From Podarcis raffonei (lineage: Eukaryota; Chordata; Lepidosauria; Squamata; Lacertidae), in contig NC_070612.1 of NCBI RefSeq assembly GCF_027172205.1, positions 29,599,183 to 29,663,182 of the forward strand: a stretch of DNA of 64,000 nt, given 5' to 3'. Numbering within the stretch: position 1 is the stretch's first letter; every line of letters starts with the position of its first letter. The notes below the pieces were generated by a model that worked only from the letters and a program-made list of their open reading frames with translations, ran no database searches and had not been told where the DNA came from. The translations under genes were made by a program, and so were the position numbers. Shown here one piece after another: positions 23,469 to 35,600 of this stretch.

Positions 23469-24409
23469 ATATAACCATGAAATACTTTGTGAAAGTTGTA
23501 TTTACTATTACCACTTTCACTTCAGAAACGTTTCAGTAAGAAAAATCCCTTATTCATCCTAATAAGTTTCAATTATTTCAATGTGATTGTACCACTGTGC
23601 ACTGTTATTTTAGCTTATTATGTTTTTATTGAGACCTGAAATTACCCAGGGTTCAAGGGTCAAAGACTGCCCATAGAAATTGATGCAGTAGACAATAATA
23701 AAAATGAAACCGGTTTAACTACTTTGTCAGTTGGTGTAAGAAATCCTGCTTATTTTTACTTGGCTATCCATCCCGTTGAGTTCGATAGGATTATCTATTT
23801 ATTTATACTGCTTCTATGCTGCTTAGTATATTAAAAATATATATACCTCTTAAGCAGTGTACAGAAAACCAAAACAAATGACCACTACAAAAGTAGTTAA
23901 CATACAAAAATCCTAAAAATAGCAATGTACTAATGTAACTACCGGTAAGTCACCCCTCTGCTCTTGGTTTTTTCTCCAGGGAAGCAGCCTTAGCTATAGC
24001 GTAATGAGAGATGTGCCTTGTCTACGTTATAATAATGAGCATAAGCTGTTTGCATTTTGATGCGTTTTAAAGTTAAATAAGGACGTAAGGGCCCAATTGT
24101 ATCAAACCAAAGGCCCATCTAGTCCAGCAAGGCCAACAAGATGCCTATAAGGAAGCCCACAAGCGGGTATTCAGAGGCAGGCTGCCCTCCAACAGCGGAG
24201 AGCGGAACATAAGCCAGCACGGCTAGCCTTATCCTCAGTGAATGGGCCTCGCTTTCGTTTAATGATAAGCAAACAAACAGCTTTAAACCGGTGTCGCACG
24301 TCTTAATGTAAGGCGGAGACTGATAAATCTAAAGGAAGAGGTCGCTGGCCCCCGCCCTCCCTCGAAGAAGCCCTTCGGAGCCGAGCCCGCCGCTCCTGCT
24401 ACTCACCAT
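19487..24409 (-). CDS. NSA2: NSA2 ribosome biogenesis factor (260 aa, complete)
   Basis: Six coding segments on the minus strand: 24409-24407, 23329-23142, 22751-22601, 21416-21237, 20872-20680 and 19554-19487 (stop TAA). They sum to 783 nt, or 260 residues, the same length as the human protein. The first exon contributes only the ATG, which directly abuts the gtgagt donor. The second exon opens with [14 protein letters not shown]. Other recognisable parts are [88 protein letters not shown] and the end [10 protein letters not shown]. The protein is very basic in its first half, as expected for a nucleolar protein. It belongs to the eS8-like family and joins pre-60S particles during 27S rRNA processing. 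The gene is divergent from GFM2, sharing its promoter. Confidence 0.98.
23430..23465. repeat. (TA)n microsatellite
   Basis: About 17 TA units in NSA2 intron 1, close to the acceptor side of exon 2. Confidence 0.9.
23790..23905 (-). mobile_element. L2-type LINE 3' end, antisense relic
   Basis: The sequence 'atttatttatactgcttcta', then 'cttaagcagtgtacagaaaa', is a diverged reverse copy of the L2-type tail. It lies in NSA2 intron 1. Confidence 0.4.
24090..24250. repeat. Dispersed squamate repeat ('aaaggcccatctagtccagc' family)
   Basis: The words 'accaaaggcccatctagtcc', 'agatgcctataaggaagccc' and 'ggtattcagaggcaggctgc' are common in squamate introns. A related copy in the opposite orientation is at about 55185-55285 (words 'ctgatccagcagggctcttc'). 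It is probably derived from a LINE 3' region, and I cannot assign the clade. Confidence 0.5.
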
Positions 24410-24900
24410 GGCGCCGCGGTGCCTCGGAATGGACTAGACTCGGCGCGGGACTCTCGGCGACTCTCCTTCCCGGCCGCCGAACCCGAAAGAAAAAGGAGAG
24501 TTCCACCGCGAAGCGGCCCCGGCTCGCAACCCGTTCCGCTTCCTGGCGTTCCGCTTCCAACGAAGGAGACCCAGGTGTCGGGCGTCCCCCCGGTGCCGAT
24601 CGCGCGCTTCTTCTCCCCACCCGCTGCTCTGCTCAGTTTGGAGTCCGGGAAAATGGACAGAGGCTGATTTGCGAAATCCAAGGACTTCTTTTTTTAAAAT
24701 AAAGGCCTTCCGGAACGGAATAGTAAGGAGGGCGGACTAGAAAGGTGAGCATCCGGCGGAAGTAGCGCGTGTGGCACGCTGAGACTAAACCGGAAGTTTC
24801 TAGGAGTGCTCAATGAGTCCTTTTCTGCTCTTCTCGGAGGTTTTGCTTTATTCTCAAGAGCGAAGCGATGGGCGGCGGTGAGGCAGAATTTCACGCAATA
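24330..24900. promoter_or_regulatory. CpG-rich bidirectional promoter of NSA2 and GFM2
   Basis: The region is dense in CG dinucleotides, against an AT-rich surround. NSA2 starts leftward at 24409, and GFM2 is transcribed rightward with its first coding exon at 25129. ETS-type motifs include ccggaagt at 24790-24797 and its inverse form ccttccgg at 24706-24713, plus several ttccg words at 24530-24560. ETS/GABP sites are typical of ribosome-assembly and mitochondrial translation genes. No TATA box is evident. A possible non-coding first exon of GFM2 would end at 24877, before gtgagg. Confidence 0.8.
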
Positions 24901-25128
24901 GTAACCTGACGGAGGCGGCGTTTTGGCTGCCGAATAGCCGCTTCTTAAAAGGAATGTTTGGACTGTTTAATTACCAAAAAGAAAGAAACAAAAGCCGGTT
25001 TTAATTCGGTGCCTGTTTGTGTTGAGGAGAACTTGGCCATCGATTTCAATATTCTTTTTAAAGCGCTTGCCTCAACTCTGCGCCGTTACCCGTAGCAGTT
25101 GCTTATGTGACCAGGATACTAGATAGAT

Positions 25129-26604
25129 ATGCTGCGAGATACAAGGAAATTGTTACTGGGTCCCCTCAAAGTGGTATGTTTACACAGTGTGGTAAGTCCC
25201 CCCCCCCATCGATTATTTTTTTAAAAAAACTAGAAAGTATGTTAATAGCCAGTGTTACACAGATAGTATTATGTAGGCTGTTTTTGCATTTATTTCTATT
25301 TATTAAGCACCTCCCAGAAAATATCTCAAGGTGACATGAACAATAAAAGCAATTAAAAATTCCATTTGTCAACAGCATATGCAATATTTCAATTTCAGAT
25401 TGAATAAATAAATTTCACTTAAAAGCCTTATTGGATAAATGAAGGTCTTCAGTAGGTACCAAAAAGAGAATACATAAATAGTGCCTGTCTGATGTGTAAT
25501 GGAAAGAAGTTACAAAGGGTGCAACCACACAAAAGGCTGTTTCTGTACTGGACAGACCTTCTGATGAGATGGTATCCACAGGAGGTCCTGTACTGCAGGG
25601 GGCAATGATTAATTGCATATATAAGGTCTGAGGATACCATAAGATATCCTGGCCCCAAACTGCATAGGGCTTTGTATCCCAAAAACAACACATTGATCTT
25701 AGTTTGGTAGCTAATTGGCAGCCAGTACAATTTATTCCATAGTAGACTTATAATATGTTGCGGCTTCTGGTCCAACCTCAAGGGCAGCTTCACATGCAGC
25801 CCAATTCAGTAATCCAAACTGGAGGTTACCAGTGCATGGATGATGGCTGTCCTGGCCCACAAACAGCTGTAACTGTGTTACCAGCTGAAGCTGTTAAAAC
25901 TCAATTATAGCTGCTGAGGACACCTGGGCCTCTATTGCCAGGTGGATCTATGAACCTGCTTTTTCAGGAAGAGTATGTAATTAGTCAAGCTTACAAGTTT
26001 TTTTGCTGGATGTTAACATTCTACGTTTGCTTGACCTAGGCTGTATCTGTGATTTATGCTTAAGATATCTAAAACTAGCTAGCTAGTTCTAGCTGGAAAA
26101 ATCAGCATTGGTCTTCTGACAGTGACATGTATTGTGTAGATAAAATTATTTTGGTGAGGTGTGTTGGCTTTCTCTAATTGTGATTTTCCCTTTTGAAGTG
26201 TATGTATTGCAGAAAATCAAGAATTATAGCTGTAAAATGCTTCAAAGGTTCTTTGACTCTTCAGAGAAGTTACAGTTATCCAGCAGGTAATTCCTTCCTC
26301 CACTCCCAGCTTACATTTTCTGTACAGATCTACTATAATATGATAAAAAGGAATGAGATGTACTTATGAAAATATGCTTCTGTCCATAACTGTTACATGC
26401 CAGTATTATTGTTGCTGTATGTAAAGGTTCTGTGTGTGGAATTATTTTTGTAGCTGATAATAGGAACATAGGGAACTGCTTTATACCAAGTCAGACGATC
26501 TGTCTAACTCGGTATTGTCTACAGAGTTATCCAGGTTTTCTCATGGGGGTGAGAAGACACCCTTCAGAGTTGTCAGGGTTGATAATCACATCAGCCAGAG
26601 AAAA

Positions 26605-26642
<38 letters not shown>

Positions 26643-29600
26643 TCCTCATGTTCAGTAGTAGACGCAAGTGCAGGAGGATCTCTGATTGGTACTTATGCTT
26701 GTGCTGTGAAACATAACTTTTACTCATTGGAAACATTATAAATGCTCTGGCTGCTTCTCTTTTAACAGGTGAAGTAAAATCTTTGTGCTCTATTATCACT
26801 CCACCTGCCTCTAAGTAAGTAATTAATTTTCATATATTCTATTTTTCCTATTTATTTTTTGCCCTTCACACATTGGTATTAAGGTAGGCTACAATAAAAT
26901 GCAACAGAAAAGAATTCATTCAGTAAAACCACAAGAAATAGTGTACTAAAAAAGGGCTGGGAACCAGGCCAAGCAGCTGGATGTGGCCCTCCAGGTCTCT
27001 CTATTTGGCCCTTGCAACTCTCTGTAGGCCAAGCCCCTGTCCAGCCGTGCTCCATGCTCTCTTTGTGTTTTGTCTGGCTGGAATGTCATTGAACTATAAT
27101 GCCTCTTACTTGCCCAGATGAAGAAATGCGTGTGTAGAAACCTCTACACTGCTCTGCCTGTTTGTGCCTCTGATCCTACTCACCACTGGAATGCAGCCCC
27201 TAGGGTTTAAAGACTGTTCATGTACAGATGAGCAAAGTTATTTTTTATGTATTATTTGTAAAGTTATAATTGCCTTAAATACTTGGGTGCTAAATGGGAA
27301 TTCTTTGCTTTTCTTAAACAGAATCCGCAACATTGGCATCATGGCTCACATAGATGCAGGAAAAACAACTACCACCGAAAGGATGCTGTATTATTCTGGG
27401 TACATAAGAAACCTAGGAGGTTAGTTAACAAAATCTGCTATGGTTCATTCTTAGAGAGGGAGAACACACATATAAAGTATTGAACCACTCAAGCCTCTGC
27501 CACAGGTTAAGTTGGCTGTCACCTTTCTTGTGCTGGTGCAGACTGGGCAGTCTCCTATCCTTCTACTTGCCTAGTTGTCATTTTATTTTTCCCTTTCTGG
27601 GGTCCCTTTCCAGGGTTCCTGAGTAATAATCCTGGTGCTTTCCCTATGAGGTCTGCTCACTGCCCTGTCCCATGTTTGGCACAGGAAGAGTTTCTGGGCA
27701 TGTCCATGGAGGTTACGGGGCTCTGTTTGCAGGTGTCTTTTTTGGGTTTTTTTGTTCTTTGTATTTCTGTTCTTTGTGTGTAGGAGGATCTGTTCTGCTT
27801 GTTGTATGGGCCTCTGCACTGATACTAAGGTTTGGCTTAATTTATCATTTGCATTTTTAAAATGCAGCCTTGCACACATACAAAGTGAGGTTTTGACCGT
27901 GGCATTAAGGATGAGCTATTTACTTGCGTTGCCCCTGCCATGACTTTCTTGCAATGCATTCTACCTCTCCCACCTGTCCAGCACCTTGCATGGTTCACCT
28001 ATCCATTCAATGTTTCCGTGCTTCTGTTTCCGTTGGTGCAGGAATACTGCTGCCCTTATACAAGGCCACGTACTTGGCATCCTAACCAGCTTTCCCGGTC
28101 TTTGACATTAGATAGGAGAACTGGGCCTTAGGCATTTTGTTTTATAGCTTTTCCCCTGTGATACATTGCATTCTGATAAAATGAATCAAGAGCTAAGATC
28201 ATTTTACAGCGGCCAAACTGAAAAAAGCTAAATTCTTTTTATTAATCAGATGTTGATGATGGTGACACAGTCACAGATTTCATGGCACAGGAGCGAGAAC
28301 GTGGCATTACCATTCAATCTGCTGCTGTAACTTTCGATTGGAAGGGCTACAGAATAAATCTGATAGACACACCAGGTATGTTATTTTGTTGTTATGTTAT
28401 TTTGAGTGAGTCAAGGCAATCGTGACCAAGTAACCTCAGATGGCATTGAAAACGTGTAGCTTTGAAAATTTTGATGAAGTCTTGAAAACGTCCACTTTTC
28501 AATTAATGTACTTATATAGTGAGTGTAATTCTCCTGGGAATTTCCCCTGTGTCGTGTCAATTAAAAAGAATAGGAGCTCTGCAAGAATGTAAAAGTTCTC
28601 TATCTGCTGGAGAAATTCCTGCTGACTATGGTCTGTTACTATAAAAACCCTCACATCATTAAGCAAGTTGCTTTCATAATGTAACTGGCTAAATCCACAA
28701 AGGCCATATGCTTGTTCTTGGATCATCTGTTTGATGCATGTTGTGTTTATAATTTTGTCTATTTCAGGATCAGAGTCCAGGAAAACTTGGGTAGACATAA
28801 GTTTTTAACAGACATTTAAAAGCATTACTGTCTGTGGCTCTTTTCAGAGAGTGGGTGCTATCACCAAGTGACAATCCACTGGACATGGAATGACATGTAG
28901 GGTTTTCTTAGAAAATCTTAACTATCAGTTTGGTCTGTACCATGGGAGGTAGTCTGCTAAGTACCATTGTGGCAAGTTGTTTAGGATTTTAAATGTCAGC
29001 AACAAAACTTTGAACTTAGCTTGGCAGCTAATAGGCAGCCAGTGCAGATCTTTCAACCCACTAAGCACTGCAGTAGCTGCATTTTGCATCAGCTGCAGCT
29101 TCTGAACCAGACACAAAGGTAGTTCCACATACAGTGTGTTACGGTAGTGTAATTGCGAGGTTACCAGTGACACAATTTGGCCTTAAATTCCAAGGTACTT
29201 CATGTCCTGGTGGATATCAGTGCTGCAGAAGCTTGTTTGGAGTGGATGTGTCTGGTTCTTGATAAATCACACAGAGGCAAAGTTCATTAGCAAAAGAAGA
29301 AATTTTACTAAAGGTTTTCCAACTTCGTTACAAAAAGAAAAAAACCCTTCAGAAGGGTTAGAAAACAAAATTAAGAATGAGAAACCAGCCCACTGAGCTC
29401 ACAGATTTATCTGTCTGGTTCAGCGTAACCTTGAGATAACAGAACATAAATCAGAATATCTCCAGCTGCCTCAGCAGAAAAGAACAGAACTTTCCAGAAT
29501 GAACCAATATTTCCCAGTTTGTGCCCTCAAAGACTTTAGTCACAACAACCAGTGCATGGACCATACTGGCTATGCTATCTCTGTGCAGGTAATGTGTAAG

Positions 29601-32600
29601 CCACTGAATTCACCAGGCTAGTGACAGTGATTTACAGTGGTACCTCAGGTTAAGTACTTAATTCGTTCCGGAGGTCCGTTCTTAGCCTGAAACTGTTCTT
29701 AACCTGAAGCACGGCTTTAGCTAATGGGCCCTCCTGCTGCTGCGCCGCCAGAGCCCGATTTATGTTCTTATCCTGAAGCAAAGTTCTTAACCTGAAGCAC
29801 TATTTCTGGGTTAGCGGAGTGTGTAACCTGAAGCGTATGTAACCTGAAGTGTATGTAACCCGAGGTACCACTGTATTTAGGATCACCCCTAAGCTAGACT
29901 TCTGCTCTTTCAGATGCAGTGCAAACCCACCCAGAACTGTTACACAACTCAATTCTAGGAACTTGGAACTACCCACCATAGGATCTCAGTCTTATTAGTT
30001 ACTTTCCGTCCTGTGACTGCACCCAAAGACTGGTTTAGGACATGCATGGCCTTTCCTGATTCAGATGTTACAGAGAAATAGATCTGATATTGTCAGCATG
30101 CTGGTGACACTTTCCCTAAGATTGCCTATAAATATTAAATTGGGGGAAAATCCTCCCCTTTGGCACTCTGCAGATCAGCTAACAGAGGGCTCAGGTGTCT
30201 CTGGAACTGACCCTGTAAATAGGAGCAAAGCCACTATAAAACGGTGCCCTCCCATTTCACAAAGATGATCCAGGAGGAGACAGTGATAAGCTGGGTCAAA
30301 AGCTGCTGAGAGATCCTGGAGAATCAATAGGATCACGCGCCTGCTGTTGCTCTCTATTGAAGTTCCTCCACCAGGGTGTCCCCAAACCAGGCCTGGGTGC
30401 AGCCTGGAATGGGTGTAGATCATCAGTTTCATCCAAGAGGGTCTGTTGTGGTTTTAGACTGAGTGCCTATTCATCACAAACCAGTAAAAAGTTATTAGGT
30501 GAAGACATGCTGCCTTTCTAATATTGTTAAAGCGTTACTATTCTTATGACCTCTGTTACTTCTCTGTGCAAATTGTATGTTAGGTCATGTGGACTTTACA
30601 GTGGAGGTGGAACGTTCACTGAGAGTGCTGGATGGAGCAGTGGCTGTATTTGATGCCTCGGCTGGTGTGGAAGTAAGAATGACCACAGTGTGCTGTGACT
30701 TTACCTCACTTTAGTCCTGTTTCTATAGCCATGATTTTAACTGATGAGAATTTAAGGCCTAGATGCTCACTTCCACCAGCAAATGCTTGCCTCACATTAT
30801 AAGGAGAGCGTATGTCATCAGATGGAGGTAAAGGCAGGACAAGAGCCTTTTGGGGGTGGTTAGTGATCTGCTGCCCATGTGTCAAAGCTGCCCCCATTTC
30901 TGCAAAATGCAAGCCCCACAGCTATGAACGTTTATCCTGAGGATCTAATCTGAGGATCCAAAATGGCAGCATCTGCATGATAGCATAAGAAATGCTGTGT
31001 TGGACTAGCATTCTTTCCAGTAGAAGCTAGTGAGATGCCTCTTGAAGTATGCAAGAAGAGCATGTTCCCTTGTTTGCCCAACAAGTACCGTACCCAGAGG
31101 TTTTAATGACATACTGATTTCAGTGACATATATTGCAGATTGACTATGGTTGTTTTTTTAAAAGAGCTCCAGTTCTTTGAAGGTGCCTGCCAGCTGCCAA
31201 CCAAGTCCCCCGCTCCATTCCTCATCCATCTCATTTGCCACTCAGTCTCTTGACTTCTCCACATCTTGTCTCATCTGTCTTACTGCAAACCTCCTTAGTA
31301 GGAGCCACGGCCATTTTGATGCCTCATACATTGCAAGTGTTAAAGAAGCGTTTACACAATTGTAGGTGACATCAGGCACCCGTTTCGCCGAAAGGATTGA
31401 CACTTTCCATTTTTGCCTTAGGCTCAGTCTTTGACAGTGTGGAGACAAGCAGACAAGCACCACATACCACGGATTTGCTTCTTAAACAAGATGGACAAAA
31501 ATGGAGCAAGGTACTAAGATGTCTATTTCTTTCCAGGGTTGGTGAAGCAAGGAAAGGCTGATCAATTGTATTATATTTTAGGGTGGTTTCTGATTATACA
31601 AGATTCGTGTGACTTAACAACACATGAACGTTAACTGTGCAGTGGTTGCTTTAATTCCTTTTACAGTGGTACCTCGGGTTAAGTACTTAATTCGTTCCGC
31701 AGGTCCGTTCTTAACCTGAAACTGTTCTTAACCTGAGGTACCACTTTAGCTAATGGGGCCGCCACGCTGCAGGAGCACGATTTCTGTTCTCATCCTGAAG
31801 CAAAGTTCTTAACCCGAGGTACTATTTCTGGGTTAGCGGAGTCTGTAACCTGAAGCGTCTGTAAACTGAAGCGTATGTAACCCGAGGTATCACTGTACGT
31901 GAAATTTACAAAAATGCTCACTTGCCTGGTTGCTTGGGATGCTTCCTGGTCATCAGACAGGGTAACTTTACAATGTTTATTTGATTTATCATTTGATTCT
32001 ACAAATAGATATAAGTATGTATGAAAAGGTGAGCTTGAAAAAATAATGGTGTGCGTTAAAAAAACCTCTGGATATTTGCAAGACAGTTTTAAAATATTCA
32101 GATAAGGAAGTTAAATGCTTGCAAAATATGTACTTAATCTGCATATCTGACACCCTGGTCCTATCATGTTTGTGGAAAATCCCAACTAGCGTACATATGG
32201 TCCCATCAATTCAGGTCTTCAGAAAGGCTCTAAGGTCCAGTTTGTTTTGAGTTGCTTTCTCTTGGACTGAGATGGGCTTAGCTGTTTTTAAATAGGCTTT
32301 GTGTTGGCTGAAATTTTTTTAAGGTGCTTATGCTGGTTGTTAACTGCATTTGGTTTTATTGTTGTCAGATTCAATTTTGGTATTGCGTTTTATACATTAG
32401 AAGCTGGTTTGTGAAAGTTTGACCTTAACAGGCAACCTAGAGATTTCTTTAAAAGATTGAGCTGCTTGAGATGCAGTGTCTCAAATGTTTATGGCAGCCT
32501 GCCTTGCAAACAGAACTCCCTGATGGTGACTGTTAGTCTGTTCATTTATTGCCCTGGTTTTCCTGTGTGTCTAGCAGCTTCTCACGTGCCAGAGTGGTAC

Positions 32601-35600
32601 ATGTGACTGTGTACATGGGCACAATTTCTGCACCGTGACTTTACCTGATGGCTCCAGGTTATCACCTCTATTATTAAATGGGAGTTGGGCAGCAGCTTGT
32701 TCCTATTAGCCAGTATAGTAAGCTGCTGCCCAACCAGTAGCTGTGGCTGCTGATGCTCAGGCCTAGGTTCTGCTTCTTTGTTAGTACAGCTACATGTTGT
32801 GGTGGATGTGCTGGGTTTGATGGGCCTTCCTGCTAGTTATTAGCATGTGGTTTCTTGCACTCTAACTTAATGAACCATTAGGCTCACAAGTGCATATTAT
32901 TTAAAGATGAATTCTTTGGTATGTGGCTAAAAAAATCAGACTGTTCAGTGAGTTGGGAGGGTTGTTATTGAACTTGAGATTTCCACATTTGGATCCTTTC
33001 TCAGATGTTTAGTTTTTTGGCGTGTTTTTAAGCTAAAACACTGCGTTTTTATTTAGTTCCCTATCTTACGTCTCAGGTGGGGTTTTTTGGTTGGGAGGAG
33101 TGACATATTGGATAAAGATAAGGACGTGATTTTCTCTCTAAGAGTAATAATTTGTCTTTAGTTTCACCTATGCAGTTGAGAGTATCAGGCAGAAGTTGAA
33201 GGCTAAGCCTCTGCTTTTACAGGTAATGTAAAAAAAACTTTTACTTTTAAACAATTAGCATTAGTTACAAATCATGATGCATTTTAACTTTGGTGTTTCC
33301 TTCATACTACTATATCTAATTGGGTTTATTTATTTTTTTGTTCTCTCCTTCCCGCTGCATCCAGTTGCCAATTGGAGAAGGAAAGAACTTTAGGGGAATA
33401 GTTGACGTGATGACCATGAACCAAATTATTTGGAGAGCTGCAACTGAGTTTGATGATGGAAAGAATTTTGAACAGAAACCCTTGGAAGAAACTGATGATC
33501 CTGACTTGCTAAGGGATGCCAGGGATGCAAGAAATGCCTTAATAGAACAAGTAAAGTTCTAAAGTAAATACGATATGAAACAGTTGAGACCTTTGATTAA
33601 TGCAAATATGTCTGAAAACCAAAAGTCAAGTGACTGATACTGTTGGCCATACGAGTTGAGATTCTGATAAAATTGTATATTGGGATGTTTTAAATACTGA
33701 TACACTAGATACTTTAATTATCAGATTTTGTACATTTGACTACTGGGAGAGATAAAACTTCTATATTTCCATTTATACATACTGCATTTTAATTTGCAGA
33801 TTTGTACACTCCTACACAATTTTGAATTTTGGTTCACTATAAACAATGTTCCCTGTTTAGTTAGTATAAGCAATGTTGTGGTATCGGCAGCCTTGTCATT
33901 CTCCAAGGAAAACCTGAACTGCCTGTGGGAGTTTCTTCCCCCCTTTGCCCAACCCTTGTTCTCTCGGGGTTGGGGATAAAAAGGCTAAAAATTTAAAAGC
34001 AGAATTAGGGAAGTTTATATTTTCACTTTGCTGAATACTCTAAAATTCTATATTTTTAGATTTCGTATATTCTTTTACGTGCCAATTGGTGATTTACAGG
34101 TGGTCAAACAGACATTTGGTGGACTAACTTGAATAGTGTGTAATGGCAGTAGTGTAGATTTTTTTTCTCTCTTCATAAGGTTGCAGACCTGGATGATGAA
34201 TTTGCTGAGCTGGTCCTTGGGGATTTCAGTGAGAATTTTGATGCCTTGCCAGCTGATAAGGTACATGGCTCTGGGGGTTGTTTATTATATAACTGCATAT
34301 TATTACAGTTTTATTGTGTTTGTACATAACAGGATAGAGTGCCTTTTTCCTGCATGTGTGATGCAACCAAATTATTAACGCTTGGTAGAGAATGCTAGGA
34401 TACTGTGGCAAACCTGCAGGAATCTGATTTGGTAAGGGGAGTGATGAGATGGCAGCAGGCAGGGAAGGAAGGAAGACGAGAGTAAAGCTGTTGTGAATCA
34501 GTAGGTGCATGACATGTATTGACAGTATTTAGAAATAGTTAATAAAAGGGTACTGCCCCCCTGCAGTTGACGGGATAGTTATCTTCTGCTCCATGTCAGT
34601 ATTTTAGTCCAGACCAAATATTGATACAAGCCAACATGCAGAGCTGCACAACTAGTTCATTGAGTCCAGGGGAACTTTGAACTGTCAGGCTGCAAACAGT
34701 TGCCTGCACCGCTTCCATACAGTCCCATGACTTTTGAAAGTTTCACAAGCAGCTTGGGACACAGTGGATGCGGCTAGGGCCCACTGTGCAAATAAAAATA
34801 GTTTTTAAAAAGATATTGGGTGCACTTAGGTCTTTGGGCATACCTTGGCAGCACTGGGGTTCATAATGTTAAGCTGCATGTCTTACTGGTATTAAAACAT
34901 TTTTTATTTTTAATAAGGAAGGCAATTCTTTCTAGAAACTGCATGGTTTTATGGGAAGACCTGATCGTAAAATGTTTTAAAATGATATCCTACTAATATG
35001 TTCTGTTTATAATGGGAAACAATCCTTAGGTTGAAGCAAGAGCCACAAGCCATAAAACCAAATGGCAGCTACAAAGCCATAGAAAGGATAGGTTTTTTTT
35101 TGTGGGCAGCAATATTATAAACCCCGAGGGTCAAGGGTATATTCAGGAAGGTGCTTGCAATGCCTGCAAGGTGAAGTCTGAGGAATATGGCCAGAAAGCC
35201 TATTCCATAGCACTCATCGGTTGCTTTGATTTTTAGGGTGGCTTGAGAAAAGAATATGCCCTAAAAGAAATTTTCTGAGGTCTTTGATAAATATCACATA
35301 ATGCATATCAAGCAGAAGCCCATAACTTAAGTATTTTTTCATTAGGACCTGGAATAATGTATATGATAAACACCTTATGACCAAAACAAAATACCATCCA
35401 AAGGTGCAACTCAGTTAATGCTTGAGCTGTATACTCTTCCTTTGACTCTTAAGTAGATCATTGTTAAAATTATGAATCTTTGTGCCTCTGTAGTTGCATT
35501 CTGCTGTACGAAGAGTAACCCTAGCACAGAAAGCTGTACCTGTGTTCTGTGGAAGTGCACTGAAAAACAAAGGTGTTCAGCCATTATTGGATGGTGTCAC

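Noticed and set aside
24868-24877. ATG at 24868 as the GFM2 start
   Set aside because: Splicing from 24877 to the acceptor at 26199 (or 26213) would put the body of the protein out of frame. The 25129 start keeps it in frame with near-human length.
26202-26204. ATG at 26202 as the main GFM2 start
   Set aside because: It is in frame and possible, but it would shorten the presequence by 22 residues compared with human. The exon at 25129-25191 explains those residues with a good donor.
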